Below, one piece after another: positions 1 through 9,744 of a DNA stretch of 64,000 bases. The DNA is taken from the NCBI GenBank assembly GCA_027596195.1, contig JADGJG010000011.1, positions 1-64,000 of the forward strand, given 5' to 3'. Made by a program: the position numbers and the translations under genes. The stretch comes from Podochytrium sp. JEL0797 (lineage: Eukaryota; Chytridiomycota; Chytridiomycetes; Chytridiales; Chytriomycetaceae). The first letter of the stretch is position 1; every line of letters begins with the position of its first letter. The notes beneath the pieces are model-generated. The model saw only the letters and a program-made list of their open reading frames with translations, was not told the DNA's origin and did not search any database.

Positions 1-77
1 TGTTCGTCTCAGCCACGGAAGAAATGGTGTATATTGGTATGGCTGCCGAAATGCTTGAAGGAAGAATATGTCGCTAA
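1..77 (+). CDS. 3' end of a gene cut by the window edge
   Basis: An open frame enters from the left edge and ends at TAA 75-77. The residues are helix-like and acidic (it includes EEMVYIGMAAEMLEGR). An AATAAA hexamer follows at 101-106, where a poly(A) signal would be expected. That placement is the main reason to call this a terminal exon. Only about 24 codons are visible, so no product can be named and a chance frame is possible. Confidence 0.3.
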   Translation, partial: FVSATEEMVYIGMAAEMLEGRICR

Positions 78-399
78 TTTATCGTCTTATTCCATCAAAC
101 AATAAATCAAAATTATTGGTTTTCTTGAAATGTGAGTTACAATACTTGGGTTTCAAATTTTCGTCATATATGAATGAATATTCCGAATTTGATAGGTCTG
201 ATCTGGATCCGCACGGAGAAAAAGGACTATTAGCTTTATAGCAAGCTAAAAAGGACAGAAACCCGCCAGAAACCATCCTATCGCGCATTCCTAGCGAGGA
301 TATCGGGATCATTTTACGAGAATCGCCAAATGTATTATGAAATAATGTTCACTCGTCCGGCAGAGAGATTATATAAAAATAACGCGTATCCGAATGGAA
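78..399. other. intergenic, no gene seen
   Basis: 322 bases holding the presumed poly(A) signal of the left-edge gene and the 3' flank of the phosphatase that follows on the minus strand. A 77-codon minus frame at 79-312 has an ATG but biased, repetitive composition and no recognisable motif; I do not count it as a gene. Confidence 0.4.
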
Positions 400-942
400 T
401 TACTGCAACCTCGACTTTCGCCACGCAGCCAAGCCCTTGTTCCACACTTCCATGGTCAATCCGTCAGGACAATGCACAACCGTAACGCCCAACGGAGCCA
501 CCTCTGCACATCTTCCTCGCTCGTTGTCGAAAAAGACCATGTCCTCGTACCCAATGTTTGACATTTTGTTGAGACGCACAAAATGGCTCCGCTTCGAGTC
601 CTTTGAAATGCACTCGAAGTGGAAGCGGCTTTTGACGCTGACGCCCTTCTCGACCTCCATCAACGAGAGACACTTTTGCGCCCACTTTGGCTCGTCGGTG
701 CACGACGAAATGCCGAGTTTCGTTTGTGAGAACGCATCGTCGTGGAGCAGCAGCTGAAGTATGCGCCGAGTATCGCCGAGGAGAAACACCTTCGTCTTGT
801 CGGCGCAGAGAACGTCGCCCGAAGCTGAGTCGGCCGAAAACGGGGGTCCGCCACTGCCCCACAGCATGTACATCTCGGGCCACCACAGCGTGCCGTCGAG
901 GTCGAATACGATCAGTTTCGGCACTGCCAAAGTTTTCGTCAT
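400..942 (-). CDS. Magnesium-dependent phosphatase-1 (MDP-1) family, HAD superfamily
   Basis: A single-exon 180-residue protein, the usual size of eukaryotic MDP-1. HAD motif I is at residues 13-18 (FDLDGT, with the two catalytic Asp) followed by LWWP, typical of this family. Motif II is the Ser in LGISSCTDEP, and the region FFDNERGRCAEV carries the late acidic motif. MDP-1 proteins are Mg-dependent aspartate-nucleophile phosphatases thought to act on protein phosphotyrosine or on glycated or sugar phosphates; the substrate here cannot be told. The ATG at 940-942 lies directly before the motif I strand, so no upstream exon is needed. The antisense frames over this gene are shadows. Confidence 0.85.
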   Translation of the reverse strand: MTKTLAVPKLIVFDLDGTLWWPEMYMLWGSGGPPFSADSASGDVLCADKTKVFLLGDTRRILQLLLHDDAFSQTKLGISSCTDEPKWAQKCLSLMEVEKGVSVKSRFHFECISKDSKRSHFVRLNKMSNIGYEDMVFFDNERGRCAEVAPLGVTVVHCPDGLTMEVWNKGLAAWRKSRLQ

Positions 943-1159
943 GTTGGATGTGCGCTGAAAAAACGTCCAACTTCTTGCACCACAGTCGATCGATCAGAAT
1001 CCCAACTCTCTTCAAAACAGATTTGTTAAACCAACGGGTCTTACGGGTTCTGCAAACGTTATGATTGGGGATTATTCACGCGCATCTGGAATCCGAACAA
1101 ATGCGATTGATACCGCTGCAAAATTGGCAAAATGGGAGACCTGTATGATGAGAGTTTTT

Positions 1160-1988
1160 GGTGATACCCCTAATAATCGCAGTGATTTGAACGGGTTGGG
1201 GACCTCGTTTTGTTGGCAACAAGCGGGGTCCCCAACGCGTACAAATCAGTCCCAATCACCTGCGATTATTCGGGGTATTAAGAGATATGGAAATCAATAG
1301 CTCAAGCTGTGAGTATCCGTAGTTGAAAAACGTCGCGGCCAGCGCTGTGCGAGCATGGCTTGTTGTCAAAAAAACGAGGTCCCCAACACAATCAAATTAG
1401 TCGCAATCACTGCGATTATTAGGGGTATTAAAAGATATGGAACTCAATAGCTCTGGCTGTGGTTATCTGAGGTTGAAAAACGTCGCGGCCTGCGCTGTGT
1501 GAGCATGGCTTGTATTCAACAAAACGAGGTCCCCAACGCGTTCAAATCAGTCGCGATCCCTGCGATTATAGGGGGTATTAAGAGATATAGAAATCAATAG
1601 CTCAAGCTGTGAGTATCCATAGTTGAAAAACGTCACGGCCAGCGCAGTGCGAGCATCGCTTGTTGTCAACAAAACAAGGTCCCCAACGCGTTCAAATCAG
1701 TCGCAATCCCTGCGATTATAGGGTGTATTACGAGATATGGAACTCAATAGCTCATGCTGTGAGTATCCGTAGTTGAAAAACGTCGCGGCCAGCGCTATGC
1801 GAGAGTCGCTTGTTGTCAACAAAATGAGGACCCCAACGCATTCAAATCAGTCGCAATCACTGCGATTATTGGGGGTATTACGAAATATGGAACTAAATAG
1901 ATGAGGGTGTGAGTATCCGTGATTGAAAATCGACGCAGCCAGCGCTGTGCGAGCATTGCTTGTTGTCAACAAATCAAGGTCCCCAACA
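1160..1988. repeat. 150-bp tandem repeat (minisatellite), about five units, with an inverted unit at its left edge
   Basis: The anchor GTCCCCAAC recurs at about 1229, 1379, 1529, 1679, 1829 and 1979, a spacing of exactly 150 (151 for the first step). Each unit also carries TCAAATCAGTCGCAATC, GCGATTAT, GAAATCAATAGCTC or close variants, GAGTATCCGTAGTTGAAAAA and CGGCCAGCGCTGTGCGAGCA. Units differ by a few per cent. At the left edge, 1162-1206 is an imperfect inverted copy of 1224-1280 (shared ATACCCC.AATAATCGCAG and GTTGGGGACC), so the array begins with a potential hairpin. No frame is open through the units in either direction. I see no transposase nearby; origin unknown. Confidence 0.85.
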
Positions 1989-2300
1989 CACTTGTCCCAA
2001 GTGTTCAGAATGGCAATCTTAACGAGGCTGTCACAAACCACGTCTTTTGGAATTCGATACAGCGCCTCTTAGTCCTCAAGATTGAGCATTCCTGATGGCT
2101 CTCTTGAATATCTCATCGACATTCGGAAGGCGCGAGGATCCGCCATATCCTGACCACGGTGCGTTTTGAACTCCTTCGGGCGCGTTCAAAATGGCAAGCT
2201 TGAAGAGGGCGTCGCAAATGACCACGTCCGAAACGTGCCTGGATGCGCCATTCTCCTGAGTGTAGTGCTTCCAGAACTCCTCCGACACCTTCACGGTGTT
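1989..2300 (-). pseudogene. Two decayed copies of one coding segment
   Basis: On the minus strand 2076-2300 is open for about 73 codons (VICDALFKLAILNAPEG in the middle, ending in TGA), but a TAG lies just upstream and there is no ATG. At 1985-2041 a shorter minus segment reads MVCDSLVKIAILNTWDK. The two align over about 15 residues and at the DNA level (GTTCAGAATGGCAATCTTAACGAG against GTTCAAAATGGCAAGCTTGAAGAG). This looks like a duplicated gene fragment, with the outer copy abutting the 150-bp array. The source gene is not in the window and the product is not recognised. Confidence 0.45.
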
Positions 2301-2862
2301 CTACTCGACAGTTCCCCAGTTGAGAGGAGAGTCCGAAAGTCACCAGGAAATCACCACAATCAACCAACTTCAGACGCTTGGACAACCAGGACGGATGAGT
2401 CCCGCTTGCTTAGGCGTTGCCCGCCAAGAGCGGAGTTTCCGTGGTGGTCCCTCCTGGGACACGGGACTTGCTACGTGTATGTCGGGTGATGGTTGAGCCA
2501 AGAGAAGGGTGCATTCGATAGTGATATTTCAGAGAGCGTTTTCTTCGAAGAGGGTCAGGAAGGGTTGTTTAGTTTCAAGGATTTGCATTTATTGGCCACG
2601 CACCCTCTTCACCCTTGCTCGTTACCTCTGTGAGCAAGTTGGAGGGAACTTGTAATCCCCATGGGATATTTGTAACAGTTAGAGAAAGATGAGAACACTG
2701 GTGCTGATGTAACAATACCTAATAATTGGAAGATTAATACTGAAGAATAAATATCTTCAATTTTGTGGTGCTTGTGAGAGGGTGTGATTCCCCCACTTCG
2801 TAGGTCGACGAGCCAGCGATATGTAATCGTCCGAAAAAAAGATCGACTGCAGCTTGCCGCCA
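2301..2862. other. intergenic, no gene seen
   Basis: About 560 bases with no convincing exon. The frames on both strands are short, lack a start context and have low-complexity translations (minus frame 2734-3222 is the antisense of the acyltransferase start). The promoter of the acyltransferase must lie at the right-hand end. Confidence 0.4.
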
Positions 2863-4195
2863 ATGATCCGCCCCATCGCCCTCGTGCTCCTCTCCCTCCA
2901 CATCAACCTCCTCCAACTCCCTTCCCTCCTTCTCCTCCCCCTCTCCCACCTCCACACAACCCTCACCCGCTCGCACACCCCCTCGAATCCATTCCACCGC
3001 GCATTCGTCCTCTACAACTGGTTCACCCAACGCCTCTTCGTCTCCGTTCTCATTCTCACCCACTGGTCCCCGTCCCATCCTCTCGAACTGTGGATCTACG
3101 ACTCTGAGCCGTACACGTCGGATCCCGTGATGGGAGGGTCTGCGAATTTTGATCGTTGTGTCGTCATGTCGAACCACCAGACGCTGTTGGATTGGGTGTA
3201 TTTGTGGTTGGCTACGTGGCATCGTGGGAAACAGGGGAGTTTACGGATCATGTTGAAGGATTCGATTCAGTGGGTGCCCGTGTTTGGTGAGTTGAACTGA
3301 CGACGATGGGGGATTCTCCGTCGTTTCAGGAAGGAGACCCCCAGTGGGTGAATTCGACGTATTTATTGACTTCTTGCAAACGAAAGGCTGGGGAATGTAT
3401 TTCTTTTCATTCGTCTACATGTCGCGAAACTGGGCCAAGGACGAAAGGGACCTCCTGCACCGTCTCCCCATGATTCGCGACAACTGTCTCGGGTATTATT
3501 GGCTCCTCCTCTTCCCAGAGGGAACCATCATCTCTCCTTCGACACTCGAAAAGGCGCGCGGATTCATAGCGGCGGCACAGAAACCCATTCCCGCGCTGGC
3601 ACAGTCCAAGAAACTCGTGGATGGAGAACCTATATCGAACGTGGTAGACAATGTGGCTTCTGCTGCGAAGGCCCCGATGGACGGGTACACCCCAACACGC
3701 GTATTGATCCCGCGCTACAAAGCCCTCTTCACATGCCTCCAACAATTCACATCCGCACCCCCAAAACGACGCATGCAATCCCTCTTGGACGTGACAATGG
3801 CATATGAACCAAACTGCGACGTGACACAACACGTGTACCCCGAAAAAGTGTATTCCCCAAAAAATGTGTACCTCCCGAACCACGCCGCCGGGCGTGCACC
3901 CCCGACACGCGTTCATATTGGAATTGAGGTGGTGAAGGAGAAGGAGTGGATTGCGAGTGTGAAGGGTGGGGATGAGAAGCGGTTTGACGCGTGGTTGCAG
4001 AAACGGTGGAGGGGGAAGGAGGAGGTGTTGCAGAGGTTTCAGGAGACGGGGCGGTTGAGGGAGGAAGGGGTGAAAGTGGATGTCGTTCAGATTGTGCCGA
4101 AGGTGGTGGATGTGGTGGGGTTGGTTGGGGTTGTGGCGGTTGTGTGGGTGGGGGTTCCGTTATTAGTTCGGACGTGTCTGAAATATGCATTATGA
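2863..4195 (+). CDS. 1-acyl-sn-glycerol-3-phosphate acyltransferase (AGPAT/LCLAT type)
   Basis: Two exons, 2863-3286 and 3387-4195, give about 410 residues. The intron (100 nt, GTGAGT...AAAG) was chosen because joining 3286 to 3387 rebuilds VPVFGWGMYFF, the conserved stretch after the catalytic motif; the frame also closes. Catalytic motif NHX4D is seen as NHQTLLD, the acceptor motif as FPEGT, and SRNWAKD matches the middle block of the eukaryotic LPAAT/lysocardiolipin acyltransferase group. Hydrophobic helices lie at the N-terminus and near the C-terminus (VVGLVGVVAVVWVGVPLLV). It should acylate lysophosphatidic acid or another lysophospholipid in the ER membrane. The upstream in-frame TTG at 2854 was not used; the first ATG is at 2863. 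Confidence 0.85.
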
Positions 4196-4406
4196 GCAAA
4201 CGGGGGACTCTCTCTTCTTGGAATTAGACTGCATGCCGATATTATATATTATATATTACAAACGTGTCGAACTCTCGTTCATACTTTTATTGAACCTCTG
4301 CAAGATTGGGATCGAGCGCGGCGGATGAAATTTTGGCTCATATCAAACGACTTTTCTCAGACGTCACTCAAGGGTCAAATTACAACCTGAATCCGTTCCA
4401 CGAAAA

Positions 4407-5464
4407 ATGATTGCGCTTCCCGAGCTCAAGGCCATGATCCTCTCCTGGATCGAGCCCAAACAAGCTGTCCGGCTGAGCTCCGTCTCGAAGGGTAACTACA
4501 ACAAATTCCTTTCCCTTCTTCCTCCTCAATTCTAATCTTTACCAAAGATTTCCACGACATTCTCACCAGCCAGTCGTTTGCACTCGTTAACTTGAAGCGA
4601 TTCATTCCAAAAGAGCACACCGACAACTCACGAACGCAAGTCCGGATTGGATCCAATTCCTGGGATCTCGTTCTCTTCCACGCACCTCTTGCATATCAGC
4701 AAGCATATGCGCGATTCTACCTGTGCCACATGACGAGTATCAATTCGAAGAAATCCATCAAGGCGTCGATTCCTGTCCCACTCTGCCGGTTCCCGTTGCT
4801 CGTTGTGTTGGAACTGAACGATTGCGGTTTGACTGGGGTGATTCCTTCTGAAATCCAACACCTCGAGTCACTCGAGCAACTGGATCTATCATCCAACCTT
4901 TTGGACGGCGAAATTCCAAACAACATCAGCAAACTCGGCCACCTCAAAGAGCTGAACCTCGGCGAAAACAACTTGTCAGGCTGCATCCCTGCCGAACTCA
5001 CACAACTATCCCAACTCACCAAGATTTCCCTGCCCGACAACAAGAACCTCTGTGGCGCGTTACCCGCGGAATGGGGATCCCTCCACCACCTCGAATTCCT
5101 AAACCTCAGCAACACGGGCCTGTATGGACCTATTCCACCCGAATGGGGCCAGCTCGCGAACCTCAAAGGACTGCGGTTGAGTTTCATGCCCGCACTGAAC
5201 TGTAGCATTCCACCTGAACTCGGGAGCCTCACGAGTCTCGAAAACCTGCAAATGACGGGATGTAACCTCGTTGGAACGATTCCACGCGAATTGGGGCGCA
5301 TCGCGGGGTTGAAGTTCTTGTACTTGGACCGGAACGCGTTGGTGGGTGAGGTTCCGGAGGAGTTTTTGGGGTTGGAGAATCTCGAGTTTTGCATGTTGAA
5401 GGGCAATGCGGGGTTGAAATGTTTGGTTGAGTTTGTGCGTCCTGGGCTTTTGGTCCAGGTGTGA
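4407..5464 (+). CDS. F-box-like / plant-type leucine-rich-repeat protein
   Basis: Exons 4407-4491 and 4548-5464 (56-nt intron GTAACT...AAAG) encode about 333 residues. The N-terminal 45 residues (LPELKAMILSWIEPKQ, then RLSSVSKDFHDIL) look like an F-box, which binds Skp1 in SCF ubiquitin ligases. After about 75 unassigned residues come at least six LRRs of the 24-residue plant type, LxxLxxLxLxxNxLxGxIP (for example LEQLDLSSNLLDGEIP and LKELNLGENNLSGCIP). There is no signal peptide or transmembrane segment, so an intracellular substrate adaptor is more likely than a receptor. The F-box call is weaker than the LRR call. TGA at 5462-5464 ends the frame. Confidence 0.75.
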
Positions 5465-5506
5465 ATAAATCTCGGATTAAGAAATCGAAACAAAAAACAA
5501 AAGAGA

Positions 5507-8500
5507 ATGGCGGCCATTCGCCCTCCCGTCGTGGATCTCACCGATTCGCCGCCCGTTTCGCACTACGCCGTTGGGCCCTTTGCTTCCAGCGGCGTCATCG
5601 ACCTGTGTTCCAGTAGTGACAGCGACGAGGACGAAGTGGCCCTCATCCCGCCCCGAAAGCGAATCAAACCCGTCGCTGCGCCAGAGAACCTTCTCAGCCC
5701 AAAGGGCAAAGATCCCGTCAATGAAGATCGCATCTGTCTAGACCTTCCGATTCACAATCCAAAGTTGACCGTCGATGGCCTTTCGCCCGCAGGACAACCC
5801 AGCAGCAGCAATACAGTTGCGAGTGCGAGTCACGCGTTGCTGAAGGTTGGTGCAGCTCCCGCTGCTGGTGTTGGTGGAAGTAGTTCGACACCGATTCCTT
5901 TGTTGAAACCGCTGCCAAAGTTTGACTTTGCCAGGGACGTTAAACTGGATGGCGAGTGTAAGCCGTTGCTTTGGATAGTTATGGTTGTATGTGTCGCTGA
6001 TCTCTGATATCTACACGGGATCGTCCGACGCGTTCGTATTTTGTGTTCCAGTCAGCCGAAAGATTCACAGCACACCGATTCATGAGCCCCGCCCTCTATT
6101 TAAGCATCCAATGCCTCTTGTTGGAGGCGGAGGGAGCATCAGCAGCAAACCTGGCTCCGACGGACCGAATGGCGGAAGCTCGTCAGCGTTGGATTTCCTT
6201 TCTGTCAGACAACGCACTCAAGTATACGATGATATGTTGAATGACATTATGGGAGGTTCGTGTCGCTGTTTTCTTTCTCGGATTTCCGCTTCGCGTGTTC
6301 GCTTCTCATTCTTCGATCTTTTACCAGGCAGCTCTCGCAGCAGTGCGAGTACACCGGAAAACGTGGAATCCCGTAGCCTGAAACGCAAAGTTGAATCTGG
6401 AGGTGGGTTGGACTCGCTGTTGGCGTTGCTTGCTTTCGTTTGCAGTTTTCTTACTCTCCGATTCCCATACTGGTTCCCCCCTGCAGGCGGATCCAGCAGC
6501 AGCGGCAACAAATCGCTTATTCCTTCTCTTCAACTCCCTAATTTCAGTCCCGCTGGCGGATCCAGCTACAGTGGCAGCATCAAACCACCCCTCAAGCCCA
6601 TCAAACTTAAACTCGGCGCGCCACCATTGTCCGATCCAAATGTCAGTGCGAAACTCGGAGGCGCGGATAATGTCGTGAGCGGTGGCGCCAGCTCCCACGT
6701 GTTAAGGATGTTTGAATCAGCTATGGCAGCAGCGGATGTAGTAACTCGCAGTAACGCGGGTGATCCCAGCAGCGGAACCGTTGGCGATTTCAGTCCCGTG
6801 AACAAGCCAAAACAAGTCGAGAAAGGTGCGCATAAGCGTTTTAGGCGCTATTGTTTTTTGAAATTGAAATCGCGCGTTTTTTTTTCTTTGATTTTCCCCA
6901 GGAGAGTCCGTCGACAACCAACCCCCCGTTGCAAGAAAGATTGCGGTTCCCCGAACGATGCATCAAGCAGCTGTGGTTGCAGCGGTGGCGGCGGCGATCC
7001 CTAGTAACGCGGGTGGTCCCAGCAGCAGAGCAGGTCGCCTTTTTCCTTTACCAAAACCCCGGGTTTCTGCCCCACTTCCGGCTGCCGCGAGCTCCCCCAG
7101 TAACGCAGGTGGTCCTAGCAGCGGAATCGTTGGTCGTTTTAATTCAGCAAAATCTCCTCTTTCCGCTGCAGCTTCAGCTTCAGCAGTTGCCAAAAAATCG
7201 CGTGCCAACGATGTTCCTCCGGATATGAAAAAGTATGAAGACTTGCTTCGAGACGTGATGATGGAGGATGCTGGCGCACGCGGAGGTGAGCCCGAGGGGT
7301 TTCATGGATGGGATGCGAGCTTTGTTTGATTGATTTTTGATTATTTGGTGATGTGTCTAGGCGGCTTGAACGGCAACATTCCTGTCGCCAAGAAACGCAC
7401 GCGCGACGCCGTTTTGGAGGATGACATTCCAGGTTCGGACACATTTTTTTCGGGGTTTCGAAACACGCTTCTGAATCGGAAACCGCAGCTGCCGGACCCA
7501 GCACCGCCAACAACCCACACAACCTCCGCCCCCACCGCTCCTACCCCCTCGCGAAACTCAAACCCCCCGTCATCCCATCTCCGCCACCCCCCGCCGCCAA
7601 GAAAGGTCCCAAACCAAAACCAAAATCCACACCACCGCCCGCTGCCAAACCGTCCTCCTCCTCATCGAGACGCAAACTCTCCGCAACTCCACCCCCAGCC
7701 GTACCCGCACCCCCTGCTCCGAAAAAGAAACAGCCGCTCGTCCCGGCCGTCAACAAACACGCGGGGAATGCAGAAAAGGCGAGAAAGGAGAAGAAGGAGA
7801 AGGAGAGATTGGAGAGGGAGAAGGCGCAAAAAGAACGGAGGGAAGCGGTGCGTCTGCAACAGCAACAAGGTGGACCGTCTGTCGCGCCAGTTCCCATCGT
7901 TGGTCAACCGGTTCCACGTACACCTGCCAGAAACCACGCGTTGCCCCCTCTACCGGTAGCGCCTCCTCGACTGCCAGTAGCAGGTGACGCTCTCGACCCC
8001 CGAATGGAGGGGGTGAGGAGGATTCTGGCAGGCGCAGACGCCCAGCGAATGCAACAGCAGCGTCAACTTCAAGAACAGTTGAATCTTCTCGCGGCATGGC
8101 CACCACCTCCCGCGTTAACGGCGGAACAGCAACAAGCGCTGCAGAATGAACAGGTGGCGCGATATCGCGACCGCGAGGAGTACATGAACGATCATCCCGA
8201 GTATCTGGCGGCAGCGAGGCGTTTGAATGCGGCGCAGACTCCGGAGGAGAAGGCGGCGAGTTTGGAAGAGTATCGCAAGGCGAATATCGAACTGTCTGCG
8301 CGGTTGGCGGTTTTGGCTGACGCGAGGCGACTTAATAGGTTGGCTGCTGGGGTGGCACCTCTTCCTTTCGCGGGGGCTGGCTTGGGAGCTCTACGTCAAG
8401 GCGATCTGGGGGCGTATTTCAAACCCGCGGCTGCCATGGCTGCTCCACAGCCACTACCCGCCGTGGACGAAAACCCGGACGACAACTGTCCCGTGTGCAA

Positions 8501-8859
8501 CGTCAAACTCGTGACCATGCCTCAACTCGCGCAAGAAAAGCATCTGAGAATCTGTCTTGGAGACGAGCAGTCGAGTCCAACCAAGGAAGTGCCGACTGCC
8601 AAAGTGATTGGGACCACGTGGGTTGTGAGCAAGTGCAGAGAGTCGTTGGGGGACCGCGAGTGTACGATTTGCATGGATGAGTTTGAGGTTGGGGTGCCGA
8701 TGGCGACCATGAATTGTTGGTGTGTGTATCACGAGAGTTGTGAGTGTTTCTCTGCCTTTTATCGCATTCTTTGGTATGCTGACTTTGTATTTAACTTTGA
8801 TAGGCATCAAGGATTGGTTCAGCAAGAAGAAGAGTTGCCCCACGCACGCGTCGGATTGA
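5507..8859 (+). CDS. RING E3 ubiquitin ligase with ZNRF1/2-like C-terminus and N-terminal SUMO-interacting motifs
   Basis: Eight exons: 5507-5957, 6052-6255, 6328-6402, 6487-6825, 6902-7285, 7361-7432, 7489-8739, 8804-8859; about 943 residues. The C-terminal 110 residues have a C2HC finger (CPVCNVKL, then KHLRIC) and a RING (CTICMDEF, then CWCVYHESCIKDWF, then CPTHASD). Both the CxC..H..C spacing and the final CP.H resemble animal ZNRF1/2. The N-terminus has two SUMO-interacting motifs close together, VVDLTDS and GVIDLCSSSDSDEDE, the second with the usual acidic tail. The middle is Pro/Ser/Ala-rich with repeated blocks (SNAGGPSSG; YDDMLNDIM and YEDLLRDVM) and a Lys/Glu coiled stretch. SIMs plus RING suggest a SUMO-targeted ubiquitin ligase; that function is inference. 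All seven introns are phase 1. Confidence 0.75.
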
Positions 8860-9013
8860 AATTCATCAACTCGACGTTTCCCACATTTCTTCAGTTTTTT
8901 CACCAATCAATATTTAATAAATAGATTCCATTTTGCAATGATTTGTTTGCATCGCGTTTGTTATGGCTTGATTTCCAATCTCCAAGCCGCGATGAGAAAA
9001 TCAGTCGCCAAAA

Positions 9014-9628
9014 ATGTTCCGCAACGCCCTCCGCACCACTGCCACAGCTCGCCTGCCAGCATTCGCACCCGCCGCCCGAACCAACCTCGGATCCATTCGA
9101 TGCCTGTCGGATGATTTGAAAGCCAGACTTGACAAGGTACTGAGACGTTTGCTCTTTTTCCCCCTATCATGAAACAAAGCTGACCCATTTGATCAGGCTG
9201 TCAACGGACACGACATTCTGGTGTTCATGAAGGGAACCAAGGAGGCGCCTCAGTGCGGATTCAGCCGAGCTGTCGTCCAGATCATGAACGCCCAAGGTGA
9301 AAACAAAAACCCATGCCCGACTACTCTCGAGACCCGAAAGCGAAACCACCAATGAGATATCCACCTACCGAATCCCACAAACTCACTTGTCAAACAACCC
9401 ACAGGCGTCAAATACAACACGGTCAACGTTCTCGCGGACGAATCCGTCCGCAACGGAATCAAGGAATACAGCTCGTGGCCCACCATCCCGCAAGTGTACG
9501 TAAAGGGCGAGTTTGTGGGTGGATGCGACATTGTGACGAGCATGTTCAAGAGCGGGGATTTGACACGGATGTTGGTGGAGAAGGAGTTGTTGCCCAAGGA
9601 GGCGTTGGATGAGATCAAGAAGGAGTGA
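9014..9628 (+). CDS. GRX5: Mitochondrial monothiol glutaredoxin (Grx5 type)
   Basis: Three exons, 9014-9136, 9197-9296 and 9405-9628, encode 148 residues. The first 35 residues are Arg/Ala/Thr-rich with no acid ([20 protein letters not shown]), a mitochondrial presequence. The redox motif is CGFS in [11 protein letters not shown], preceded by the Lys-containing loop [10 protein letters not shown]. The glutathione and Fe-S site is completed by [20 protein letters not shown]. Grx5 proteins bind a [2Fe-2S] cluster with glutathione and pass it on in mitochondrial Fe-S assembly. Intron 1 splits the presequence from the mature domain. Confidence 0.9.
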
Positions 9629-9744
9629 ATTTGAGTCGGTGGGAATAAATGGATGAGCGTAAGAATCTAGAATAATGGGGGGGACTTTGGGGGGACTTTG
9701 AACGCGAGCAAAAAAGTTCAAACAAAGGAAACTCGATCACCCGA

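Noticed and set aside
464..1015. 183-codon minus frame and 125-codon plus frame around the phosphatase
   Set aside because: Arg-rich shadow translations overlapping the clearly conserved MDP-1 frame.
1160..1988. CRISPR array
   Set aside because: Repeats are 150 bases with no unique spacers; the organism is eukaryotic.
4717..5541. 274-codon minus-strand open frame
   Set aside because: It is the exact antisense of the LRR exon; LRR codon usage keeps the opposite strand open. No motif and no splice partners.
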